Position numbers and translations under genes: made by a program. Shown piece by piece: positions 32,714 to 42,812 of a stretch of 64,000 nucleotides of DNA. The notes beneath the pieces were generated by a model. The model was given only the letters and a program-made list of their open reading frames with translations. It made no database searches and was not told the origin of the DNA. How positions within the stretch are numbered: position 1 is the stretch's first letter; every line of letters starts with the position of its first letter. The stretch is from Lamellibrachia satsuma (lineage: Eukaryota > Annelida > Polychaeta > Sabellida > Siboglinidae), in NCBI GenBank assembly GCA_033239005.1, contig BSQZ01000011.1, positions 6,574,501 through 6,638,500 on the forward strand, read 5' to 3'.

Positions 32714-33590
32714 CTCAGTCTGGGCCACTGAAGTACAGCAGATCTTTGAGAGGCCATGGATGGATCAGTAGATTCCCACTATTAAGTCTGGGCCACTAAA
32801 GTGTACCAGATAATTGAGTGGCCATGGATGGATCAGTAGATCCCCACCATTAAGTCCGGGCCACTAAAGTACAGTATATCATTGAGATGCCATGGATGGA
32901 TCAGTAGATTCCCACCATTAAGTCTGGGCCACTAAAGTGTACCAGATAATTGAGAGGCCATGGATGGATCAGTAGATTCCCACCATTAAGTCTGGGCCAC
33001 TAAAGTACAGTATATCATTGAGAGGCCATGGATGGATCAGTAGATTCCCACCATTAAGTCTGGGCCACTAAAGTGTACCAGATAATTGAGAGGCTGTGCA
33101 TGGATCAGTAGATTCCCACCATTAAGTCTGGGCCACTAAAGTGTATCAGATAATTGAGAGGCCATGGATGGATCAGTAGATTCCCACTATTAAGTCTGGG
33201 CCACTAAAGTGTACCAGATAATTGACAGGCCATGGATAGATCAGTAGATTCCCACCATTAAGTCTGGGCCACTAAAGTACAGTATATCATCGAGAGACCA
33301 TGGATGGGTCAGTAGATTCCCACCAATAACAGTATGGGCCACTAAAGTACAACAGATCATTGAATGGCCATTGATGGATCAATTGATTACCACTACTTAC
33401 AGTCTGGGCCACTAAAGTACAGCAGATCATTGAGTGGCCATGGATGGATCAGTGGATTTCCACTACTTACAGTCTGGTCTACTAAAGTACTGCAGATCGT
33501 TGATGCCATGCATGGATCAGTAGATTCCCACCACTCACAGTCTGGGCCACTAAACCAAGGCAAGTTTTTGAGAGTGAGCTGTGAATAGAT
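32714..33590. repeat. 68-bp minisatellite, about 13 units
   Basis: Unit GAGGCCATGGATGGATCAGT + AGATTCCCACCATTAAGTCT + GGGCCACTAAAGTGTACCAG + ATAATTGA. Two unit types alternate in part of the array (AGTGTACCAGATAATTGA versus AGTACAGTATATCATTGA), suggesting duplication in pairs. Units diverge after 33310. Confidence 0.93.
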
Positions 33591-34524
33591 CAGTAGCTTC
33601 ACACCATTCCTAGCTCACCTAAGTGAGCAGAACATTCAGTGTCATATCTGGACCATAGTAGAGACGGTTTATCGCCTAGAAAGTTACGAGTTGAGTCAGT
33701 AGTGACCACTAAGAAGCACTGATGGCAACGGGCCAGTTGTCACAACTCCATCTCCGCAGTAATCGATAAATATTTTATAACACTGCAAATAATAGGCCAC
33801 TGACCATAGTCAGGGTCCATCCATCCATTTCTGGCATAAAAAATCATTAGGAAAGTGAGGATTGCCTGTGACGTATACATTTTCCAACCACTTTTGCATC
33901 TGATGAGTTAATAAAGTTCAAGTTTTCTGTATTAATGCATTAGGTCTTTCATTTGATGGCAATGAACAGACGCTGACCACTCACGTATCTGCATAGCGGG
34001 TAATCTGCATAACACACTAACATTTCAAAATCAGTTGCTGGACTCGGTCAAAATTTAGGGGTATCAGCTTTAGTTTTTTCTTGTCTACAGCTTTAGAAAA
34101 CAACGACTCTCATGACAGCAAGACTTTGTAACAGTATTTCTGGCAGATTAATTTCTCAAGTGACAGATGCAGTTAATCGACAGAACAACAACTATCATGT
34201 GTACATCTTAATGATTCATACTACATTTCCATCATGAAACATACTGAAAGATCAGAGCACATATCAAAGTCAACTGAAATAGCTAAGCAAGAAAAACATG
34301 CATGCCTGTGAAGCGCATCGTAATTCCAGCTATGTTGAGGTTAGATGAGTCAACAATTTTGGATGAAATTCAGCAGCACTTCAAGAAGACACCTACTGGT
34401 GCAATGAACTGCCTCTTAATATAGCAACTGTGTTCATAAACAAGCTGAATTATGACAAAGATCGCGCCATTATTAATATCTTTGGTGCAGCAAAGGTAAA
34501 CCGTAGGAATCCTTACTTCTGATG
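33591..34524. other. No gene seen
   Basis: Unique sequence with no recognised element. Confidence 0.45.
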
Positions 34525-34602
34525 ACATGGCAGCTGTGCTTAGCTAGCTCTGAGCTCGGGTTTCTGAAGATTTATGCACTATAGAAGTGTTATTATTATC
34601 AT
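34525..34602 (+). mobile_element. L2-like LINE/SINE 3' end
   Basis: TTTCTGAAGATTTATGCACT + ATAGAAGTGTTATTATTATC resembles the ends at 42812 and 50750. GCxCTATAGAAxTGTTATTATT is a common 3' terminus of L2-like LINEs and their SINEs in animals. Confidence 0.5.
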
Positions 34603-35646
34603 CAGTTCAAGGGGTAAGTAGCGAATGTATAATAGATCTTGTTATATTCACTGCCACTGAATCTCTGTCTGCTTTCACCTTGCAGGAATATCTGCACAAA
34701 TTACATGACAAACCACGGCACTGTTGGGTCATAAGCATTGATATTTTGTTTCTGTTACATTTTGGGGTTCATTGTTCATCATAAAACCAGGGAATAAATT
34801 AACTGCAAAATCCACACGAATATTTTCAAGTAGTGGTTGATTTTCAAGCAGTGGCCATGCCCCTTTGTCTTTTGAATAAGAATTTTTGCTATACTCAGTT
34901 TGAATACTGCCCTGATTAGAGACCCTTCCCACCATACTCTTGGTCCACCCCTTTCTGAGGATTGGCGTCCGCTTTCAGAGATCCTAAATATGCCACTGTT
35001 TTCAAAGTAGTTTGCAAATAGAATTTTCAATGAAGGTCTCATGATAAGTGACAGTGAAAACACAGAATTAGTTGTACCTACTGCCTGTCTGCCGACTGCT
35101 ACAGGGCAGACAACCCAATCATCTCATCAAACATTCTAGTGTATGCAACACTTAAATTGACCCTGTTCATTACACAGGTATTCACAGAACAAATTACCTG
35201 TAAATTATGTACACAGCACTACACACACTGTCTAGGACCTGTCAACAGTGCCTGGCTAGAAGTGCAGTCAGGCACCAGCCAAAGACATTGCTGTCCAAAC
35301 TATGGTCCATTCCAATCAACCATGCACTGAGTAATAACAATAAGACTGAGTATGTAATTAATTCTATGGATTAATCACAGTGGGCATTTCTTCTTTTAGC
35401 TGACCACATCTTTTGTCACAGAAATTAAGTCAACATGTCTACTGGCTTCTTAGTCATGTAGCATTTCCTGGATTTTGGGGTTGTTGTTGAATCATGGGAT
35501 GCAGTACAGTCACTGGGGCTTTCATATGCAGAAGACGTGTGTGTGTGTTCAGCCGTTATGTGCTAAGAAATATGCATGCATGCATGATGATGCATGCATG
35601 CATCTGATACATATGTGGCAGCAGTTTGTCGTTGAAGTCAAGACTG
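34603..35646. other. No gene seen; ATGC-rich patch at 35570-35605
   Basis: Unique sequence. ATGCATGCATGCATGATGATGC-like palindromic words lie at 35570-35605. GGATTGGCGTCCGCTTTCAG...CTAAATATGCCACTG at 34960-34998 resembles the ends of the small MITE at 45135-45286. Confidence 0.4.
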
Positions 35647-36866
35647 TTTAAGTTTCAATTATATATACACAAGGAATTTTAAATATCTACAAAGGTTAAT
35701 CAAAATAAGTATGAATATGGCCCATGTAATTTCATCAACTGTGATGTGCTTATTTATATACAAAGGCACTGATATGCAAAATATGTTAAAAGCCAAAATC
35801 CAAAAACATTAGTAAAGAGTAGTTTTTGTGCTGCCGTCAAGTTGGTAATGGTGGAGGTAAAATGAACTTTTTCCTATCTATTGCATAACAACATGCAGCA
35901 AAAAACAATTTATCTGAAAATGCACAAAATGGATACAACAGAACCTGTCTTGGGTGACCAACCACGTCTTCTGCACAGCCAATGTGGTCTCTCAAGACAG
36001 GTGGTCTCCCACAGCAGGTTGCAGTTAAAACGTGTATGTTACTGTGATTATATGTGTGAGATAATGTACTCATAATCACATACACAGTGGCACATGTGTA
36101 CGCCTGTATTGTGTACACATGTGTACATCTGTATTATGTTCATTTAATTGGCATTTGTATTTCATTACATGTACATTGTATTGCAAACATGAATTACTCA
36201 ATTAAAATGGAAACAAATTTAACTTGTCTTGCTTGCCTATACCTCACAGCCAATTAAACACAACTTTATGACATTTGTATAAAATAATGTCATACAGACT
36301 TAATTAAACATTTATAATTAGCAAAATGTACTTCACAACATGACATGTTAATTAAATGCATCTCGTAATGCATCTCACATGACAGTTGTACAGAACATTC
36401 ATAAAGACTTTAATTAATTAAACTTTTCGAATTAGCAATGTACATGTATCAATCTGTCTTTCTTTCACTCAATCGAATTTCAGCTGTCAGCATGTTCCGG
36501 TCGCTCATAACAGGTAAAATAATGTTGACGTGGCCAGTTTATGTGGTCGTGTTCATTGCTGGTACATTATCAAGTTAAAAGCAGTCTGTGCTTAGGATTG
36601 TGGTCACCCAAGACAGGTGGTCGCCCAAGAGAGGTCGCCCAAGACAGGTGTGACTGTATAACATATTTTACAAATAAATGCCTAATTTTTTATAATTATA
36701 AAATAAGCATTATATATAAGTATGAATACAGTTCATGTAATTTTATATACTCTGGTAAATAAAGATACCAAATACTAAATATATAAACTTACACAAACTG
36801 TATTCATACTTATTTTTATCTGAAATATTTAAAATTCCTGATATGTATATATAATTAAAACTTAAA
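35647..36866. mobile_element. 1.2-kb inverted-repeat element
   Basis: The outer arms, 35647-35740 and 36780-36866, are imperfect inverted repeats of about 90 bp sharing TTTAAGTTT, AATTATATATAC, GGAATTTTAAATAT and AATAAGTATGAATA. A further AAGTATGAATACAG copy lies at 36718-36731. The element contains the TA-flanked pogo-type MITE at 35936-36656. Superfamily unknown; no target duplication is clear. Confidence 0.5.
35936..36656. mobile_element. Second pogo-type MITE
   Basis: The 721-bp element has flanking TA (35934-35935, 36657-36658). Left end CAACAGAACCTGTCTTGGGT; right end, reversed, CAGTCACACCTGTCTTGGGC, both continuing GACC. Near both ends the words GTGGTC and AAGACAGG repeat. The interior has alternating CACATGTGTACA words at 36085-36125. 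No transposase. Different terminal sequence from the element at 31.7 kb, so a separate family. Confidence 0.65.
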
Positions 36867-37351
36867 GAACACATTCATGATTGTGATGAATCGCTAGATA
36901 TATGACGAGCCATGATACTAGATGGAGCCACAATAAGCGATTGATGAAGACAAGGATTGAACTTGCTGAACTGTGGCCACTGGAAACAAGATAAATTGCC
37001 GTCTTCTGCAGCTTAGCTTTTTTACAAACAAAAACATAGATCAGACAGAAGTAGAACCAGGTGGGACTTCCGTGCAACCGTACATCACCACAGCAGCCAG
37101 AACTCTCAGCTATGCTGCAGCAACAATTCCACAATATCCACATTTGCTATCACAGCAATATTTCATATGCACATCTGTAAATCTACTTCCCATCTGCAAA
37201 ACAAGTGAGACCTCTCGACACAAGCTTCAACATAATCCTACGATCAAAAATATTCACCAAAACTACAAAGTCCAAATGAATGTCCATGACACTGAAGATG
37301 TATGGAAGCATTTGCACATGCATATGAACTGAAGAACACACGAGGACTGAC
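36867..37351. other. No gene seen; presumed intron sequence
   Basis: A plus-strand 119-residue frame (36973-37332) has biased composition and no family resemblance. The stretch lies downstream of the donor site of the candidate exon at 37352-37462. Confidence 0.4.
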
Positions 37352-37462
37352 CTTTGTTGTGGAGATTACGAAAGAACTTTGAGGAGTTCTTTGATTGTGT
37401 CGGTGTGTTAGCCAGGAACTGCTTTATGTCGTCTGCGGTGAGTTTGCGTCTGCCAGTACGGG
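37352..37462 (-). CDS. Candidate host exon (unidentified protein)
   Basis: 111 bases on the minus strand between an acceptor (TTGTGTTCCAG) and a donor (CAAAG/GTCAGT). The only fully open frame reads RTGRRKLTADDIKQFL, then ANTPTQSKNSSKFFRNLHNK: charged, soluble, with balanced codon use unlike the AT-rich surroundings. It starts with two bases and ends with one, so it joins in phase to the exon at 40211-40266 (K|A|RTG). I do not recognise the protein. GC content and splice consensus separate it from the repeats around it. Confidence 0.55.
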
Positions 37463-37542
37463 CTGGAACACAAGACAACATCACATAATATAAGAAGCCA
37501 TTGTATCTTTTAGAATGACCTTTTTTGAAATTATTCAACAAG

Positions 37543-37815
37543 ATGTAACAAGATTGTCATCCAAAGCAAAAAGCACACAAGTGGACAAGGAAGGCATTGG
37601 TTTATCAAGAGTCCAACTATTATTCTGATTTATTTGTCGATTTTGTTTTTAAACATATTCATACTGCTAGAATTTACACAATCAGCACAGCTTGTTCCAT
37701 TCATTTATCGTCGTGTGTGAGAATCAGTACTTTTTTATATCAAATCTACACTGTTCTTTCACTATCATTACCTGTATGTCCTCAATATGTTTAAGATATT
37801 CAGTCAACATCCTCT
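37543..37815 (-). pseudogene. CR1-like LINE, C-terminal and tail fragment
   Basis: On the minus strand: SVNIFK-like start, WNKLC/INEWNK box in damaged form (ACGATAAATGAATGGAAC at about 37690-37707), FKNKIDK, then the family tail (AACCAATGCCTTCCTTGTCC, ending TTGTTACATCTTGTT). Many indels; an old copy. Confidence 0.65.
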
Positions 37816-38156
37816 ATGATGCAGTGGCACCACCAACAGTACTAGTTAGATAGCCAATATGTTGTACCATCTAAAAAAAAACACTGTCCCAATGCAAGTA
37901 ATACCACTGACTTCATTCAAATTTATTAAAATCAAAACTAAGATACCACTTGAAGATAAGTGTTTAGAGATAGTAGGATGAATATGTTGCACTGATAAGT
38001 AATAACATATATGAATGGTGTAAAACATGCGGGCAAAATAGCCAACAACAAAACTAATGATGCTCTGGTTGGGTTGAACCTGGATATAAAACACCACAGA
38101 GATAGACATCCATGAAGTAGTGGTGTACCCTGATAACACAGTCTCACCATATATGT
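37816..38156. other. No gene seen
   Basis: Unique sequence next to the satellite block. Confidence 0.45.
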
Positions 38157-38312
38157 CCTGCTAACACAGCCTCACCATAATTATCCCTGCTAACACAACC
38201 TGACCATTTGCCCTGCTAACACAGCCTGACCATTTGTCCCGCTAACACAGCCTGACAATATGTCCTGCTAACACAGCCTGACCATTTGCCCTGCTAACAC
38301 AGCCTGACCAGA
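38157..38312. repeat. 26-bp minisatellite, about 6 units
   Basis: Unit TGACCATTTGCCCTGCTAAC + ACAGCC, with variants TCACCATAATTAT and TGACAATATG. It runs directly into the 24-bp array that follows. Confidence 0.9.
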
Positions 38313-39330
38313 GACCAGACCTGGACACAGAGACCAGACCTGGAATCAAACACAGACCAGACCTGGACACAGAAACCAGACATGGAAACAGACACAGACC
38401 AGACCTGGAAAGACATAGACCAGCCAGAACTCGACCAACAGAGACCATACCTGGAAACCAGACCTGGACACAGAGAGAGACCAGGCCTAGACACAGCAAG
38501 AGACCTGACCTCGACACAGACAGACACCAGACCTGGACAGACAGAGACCAGACCTGGACACAGACAAGAAACCAGACCTGGACACAGACAGAGACCAAAC
38601 ATGCACACATACATATACTATACCTGGACACAGACATATACAAGGCCTAGACACAGACAGAGACCAGACCTAGACACAGGACAGAGACCAGGCCTGGACA
38701 TGAACAGAGACCAGGCCTGGACAGACATACACCAAACCTGGGATCAGACAGACACCAGACCTCGGCACAGACAGTGACCAGACCTGGACACAGACAGAGA
38801 CCAGACCTGGAGACAGATACAGACATGGACACAGACAGAGACCAGACCTGGACATATAGAGACCAGATCCGGAGACAGAGAGAGACCAGACCTGGACACA
38901 GACAGAGATCAGATCTGGACAGACAGATACAGACATGGACACAGACAGAGACCAGACCTGGACATATAGAGACCAGATCCGGACACAGAGAGAGACCAGA
39001 CCTGGACACAGACAGAGATCAGATCTGGACAGACAGAGGCCAGACTTGGATACAGGCAGAGACCAGACCTGGTCATGCAGAGACCAGACCTGGTCATGCA
39101 GAGACCAGACCTGGACACAAAGAGAGACTAGAAATGGACACAGACATAGACCAGACCTACAAACACAGACAGAGATTAGAAATGGACACATACATAGACC
39201 AGATCTGGACACAGACAGAGACTAGAAATGGACACAGGTAGAGACCAGATCTGGACACATATAGAGACTAGAAATGGACACAGACATAGACCTGGACACA
39301 GGCAGAGAGACCAGGCCTAGACATAGGCAT
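38313..39330. repeat. 24-bp minisatellite, about 42 units
   Basis: Unit GACCAGACCTGGACACAGAC + AGAG, with internal ACAGACAGAGA subrepeats. Period 24 keeps long frames open on both strands (DQTWTQTE on plus, SRSGLCLCPGLVSVC on minus, up to 180 residues). Higher-order blocks repeat at 38800-39010. Frames carry no promoter or family evidence. Confidence 0.92.
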
Positions 39331-40051
39331 CTTGCAGATGGGACCATTGGACCAGATGGCAGAAGAGGTTCTATTTCAGACAGCCAAAGGCAATGACCGA
39401 CAGGCCCCCAATCTACCATCTGAACAACACATGCACAGAATTTAACATGCATCTTCTTTACGTGTGTGGCATGCCAAACTAAGCGTTCTGAAGTACCAAT
39501 GTCATGAATGTGTGGTGAGCTGGGGGGGGAGCAGCCAGCATCAGCCAGCAGGAGATTGATGAGCAAGACAGATAAAAGAACTTCAGTTCCAAGTTGCCAA
39601 TGGATCTATAGGAAGTTCAAAGACAATTTTGAATATTATTTGTTTCTTATGTTGGTACTGTGATGTACAGTCAGTGGTGTACAACAGTGATGTACATGCA
39701 CTGTGTGATGTGCAGCCAGATATGGTGTACAGTAGGTACTTGACTCAGTTTTGTACTAGATTTTCGAAACGGCGAAAGTACAATAAAACCTGTCTTACAT
39801 GACTGCTCAATGTATGGTCAAAAAGTGGTCTCTTAATACAGTGGGTCATTTAAATTAGGTAAACAAGGTTAAAAAGTGAAACTCTTGTGAAAGGAGCAGT
39901 TGACTGTGGTCGGCTTTACATTGTGATATACCTACATTATATCACTGTTTAAAAACTGCAGACCAGTTAGTCATATTTCTCCATATTTTGGTCATATAAT
40001 AATTATTGCATGCATACTGGTTAGCAAATTGATGTGATATTAAGGAAATTA
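39331..40051. other. No gene seen
   Basis: Unique sequence. CAATAAAACCTGTCTTACAT at 39781 after a TA resembles the MITE ends at 35936/36656, but no partner end was found. Confidence 0.4.
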
Positions 40052-40083
40052 TGTGTGTGTGTGTACGTGCGTGCGTGCATGCA

Positions 40084-40123
<40 letters not shown>

Positions 40124-40125
40124 TA
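40052..40125. repeat. (GTGC)n microsatellite
   Basis: GTGCGTGCGTGC run, flanked by (GT)n before and (TA)-type ATACATATGC words after. Confidence 0.95.
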
Positions 40126-40210
40126 TGTATATACATATGCATATACATATACAGTACAGGGAAGCCTAACAAACACTTAATTCTACGCAATTCATCACCA
40201 CTTGCCTTAC

Positions 40211-40266
40211 CTTTCAAGATTCTTCTGATGCCAGTTAACCACATTAAACGTAATTCTTTAAAAACC
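40211..40266 (-). CDS. Candidate host exon (unidentified protein)
   Basis: 56 bases on the minus strand between an acceptor (TTCATTGGCAG) and a donor (TTGAAAG/GTAAGG). The open frame reads VFKELRLMWLTGIRRILK. It takes one base from the previous exon and leaves one for the next. The upstream candidate at 42484-42542 ends in AT, giving ATG (Met) across the junction, and the downstream candidate at 37352-37462 begins with the two bases needed. Agreement of phases across three segments supports a real transcript. Confidence 0.5.
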
Positions 40267-40643
40267 CTGCCAATGAATGATAACCTGGATCAATGTGAGT
40301 GATGGACTAGACAACCCAAGTGACACGCTTAAAGGAATGTCAGTTTCCCTTCTCTCATCCCACTGACGTCAGTGGGAAGGGTGGATGATTCAATGTGAAG
40401 GGTTTTCTTCCCCGTTCTTTAAGAAGCAACCAGCTGTGGAACAAATGTTAATAGGCAGTAAATGCAGGTCATTATTTATGACACGCTGTATGTACATATG
40501 TAATGGTGTGTCATATATCACATAAGTGTGATGGTAGTTACATTGGACCATCATGGAATAAAGCATGTTAAAGTGTCATTAAAATTTAACGGAGTACTAT
40601 TTACTATTTAGGGAGGGGTTGTGCAGTGCTTAAAACATCAGAT

Positions 40644-41062
40644 TCTCCTGGCAGACCTGTTCCTTTACACTTCACCCCCTGGCAGACCTGTTCCTTTACA
40701 CTTCACCCCCTGGCAGACCTGTTCCTTTACACTTCACCACCTGGCAGACCTGTTCCTTTACACTTCACCCCCTGGCATACCTGTTCCTTTATACTTCACC
40801 CCCTGGCAAACCTGTTCATTTACACTTTACCCTCTGGCAGACCTGTTTCTTTACACTTCACCCCCTGGCAGACCTGTTTCTTTACACTTCACCCCCTGGC
40901 AGACATGTTTCTTTACACTTCACCCCCTGGCAGACATGTTTCTTTACATTTCACCCCCTGGCAGACATGTTTCTTTACACTTCACCCCCTGGCATACCTG
41001 TTTCTTTACACTTCACCCCCTGGCAGACATGTTTCTTTACACTTCACCCCCTGGCATACCCA
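40644..41062 (+). repeat. 30-bp minisatellite, about 14 units
   Basis: Unit CCCTGGCAGACCTGTTCCTT + TACACTTCAC. Period 30 gives two open plus-strand frames of about 160 residues (LADLFLYTSP and PGRPVPLHFT repeats). The later units have ACATGTTTC for ACCTGTTCC. No evidence of expression. Confidence 0.93.
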
Positions 41063-41418
41063 TTCCTTCCAACGCCATCTCAACTTCTCTGGAACACATT
41101 CAGCCATTTAGCAATTAATGGGTGGAGACTATTCACTCACATATAACTCAGTACAGCTGAACTGAGGCAATGTAAAATGAACAGAATTGCCCAAGCTTCA
41201 ACGTAGCAACAAAAAGATTGGAACACATGTCCTGTCAACTGAGAGTGCGTGTTCTGTGCTACTATGCTCTATTGCTATGGTTATTTAACAGTTGATCGTG
41301 AGGATTGAACTTAGTGCCCAGTTACATAAGAATAAGACATTGATGTATGCCTGTGTCTTAGTGCATTACTTCAATGAAGCCCAGATGTCAGACAGAAATT
41401 TTAGTGAGTAGCTAAAGG

Positions 41419-41487
41419 TATATATAAGGACCCTTGAGTAAGTACAAAACACTCATTCCCCCAAAATTACTTCATAAAATGGTAAGT
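41419..41487 (+). promoter_or_regulatory. TATA box followed by ATG at a splice donor
   Basis: TATATATAAGG at 41419-41429, then about 50 bases later ATG (41479-41481) directly followed by the donor GTAAGT. A short leader with the first intron right after the start codon is a known arrangement in compact housekeeping genes. No matching second exon was found on the plus strand, so this may be chance in AT-rich DNA. Confidence 0.2.
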
Positions 41488-42483
41488 TTTGCAATAAAAT
41501 ACTGACAAATTATTTTGTGTCTAATAAAATAAAAAACTGTTGTCATAAATTATTTTTAAAGCTTGCGATCTCCCTGATGGATCAGCAGATTGTAATGTTT
41601 TTCTATTGGTAAGCGGCGTTCCAATTAAAAATTATTTGAAAACTGCTCCTCCTACACAACTGTAGACAAGCTGAATGTCAAAGTTTACAAATACCTGTCA
41701 CATGACGAACTGTCAAAGCCCTAGGGCAAATTTTGCCTGAAATTAATCAAATTCAAACAAAGCTCAATTTACCCAAATCTAGAGCACTGCCACCAAAATT
41801 GTGGGCCCAGAAATGCAGACAAGCAATATTTTGTCTAAAATAAATGTTTAATATGGGATGCAGTGGAATAAAAGCGTAAAGCGTTTTGAATAGTCCCAAG
41901 AACTGGACACTGTGCTATGTAAGAGCATACCTTTACCTTTTTAACTGATAACTTCTACAGTCCTGGGACCTAATTATAACACTTAATAGTAGATAATAAT
42001 TACCCTGAAAGATTAGTTTGAAGCTCTTGTGACTGAGTAAGTTAATTCATAAAAAATTTATTTAACAGCCATCAAAGGTCACAGATTTTATAGGTTCTGG
42101 GTAATTTTTTTGGGTTTCAGACCCCTTAAATTTAATGTACAATAGCACAGAAAGGTGGCATTCCTGGGATCGGAAACAAAAGTTGCACCAGACAGGAATC
42201 GACTGACGGCAATAAATATTGCACTGGTGTGTTTCTGAGCTGGCTGGAGGCTGAAGCTTCAATGAAGGATTTGTGCTGACTGAACCTTTAGGCTGGGTAC
42301 CCTATAAAGTAGTTTAGCACTCTAACATGTCTTCTTAGGTTGGCTCCAAAGTACACAAGTCCTGCTCCCATTCCACCAACACTGCATCAGAGTCGCTTCA
42401 TAAATTACACCTCTGGGCTTTTATCTTAACTTCATAGTAAACAATTTGACAATTGCCACCCGGGCTGTTTTACTTCAACTTAC
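41488..42483. other. No gene seen; presumed intron
   Basis: AT-rich unique sequence between candidate exons. Confidence 0.4.
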
Positions 42484-42542
42484 ATGTGCTCGGTTATGTT
42501 GCGCAAGATTTTACACCTGTAACGTGCCAGCTTAAGTGACAC
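42484..42542 (-). CDS. Candidate host exon (unidentified protein)
   Basis: 59 bases on the minus strand: acceptor TTATTTCTAG, open frame VSLKLARYRCKILRNITEH plus AT, donor GTAAGTTG. The other two frames contain stops. It joins in phase with 40211-40266. It needs a preceding exon ending on a codon boundary; the candidate at 46932-47006 ends one base into a codon, so at least one exon between them is unseen or one boundary is wrong. Confidence 0.5.
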
Positions 42543-42689
42543 CTAGAAATAACACATAACAAAAGTCAAAATATGATAATTTAATGTGACCTGGGCAGAA
42601 ATACTGATCAATGGAAAATGAGTGGCAAGAAATAAATTGTTATAAACTGTTTATTTTTCCACTTCAACTCCCTGAGATGGTCCCTTGTT

Positions 42690-42812
42690 CTGATGATGAC
42701 TTTTGTGTGTTCATGTTCATGATATCATGCTTAATGATTCTGGTTTGCTGGGCTCCTCAGCTTGGATTTCTGAGTATTTGGACGCTACAGAAATGTTATT
42801 ATTATTATAATT
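42690..42812 (+). mobile_element. L2-like LINE/SINE 3' end
   Basis: CTGATGATGACTTTTGTGTG, then GCTTAATGATTCTGGTTTGC, ending TGGACGCTACAGAAATGTTA + TTATTATTAT. Similar to the end of the LINE at 50640-50750 (CTGATGACTTTTGCAT ... GACGCTATGGAAGTTATTAT). A 5'-truncated insertion. Confidence 0.6.

Noticed and set aside
36973..37332. 119-residue plus-strand frame next to a candidate exon
   Set aside because: No family resemblance, no promoter or splice context; the exon evidence is on the other strand.
38242..39241. Frames of 96-180 residues on both strands
   Set aside because: They are products of the 24-bp array; the same bases are open in several frames on both strands.
39781..39880. A third pogo-type MITE beginning CAATAAAACCTGTCTTACAT
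   Set aside because: Only one end was visible; no inverted partner with a TA flank was found nearby.
40621..41118. Two overlapping frames of about 160 residues (LADLFLYTSP and PGRPVPLHFT repeats)
   Set aside because: Both come from a 30-bp minisatellite; there are no flanking coding features.
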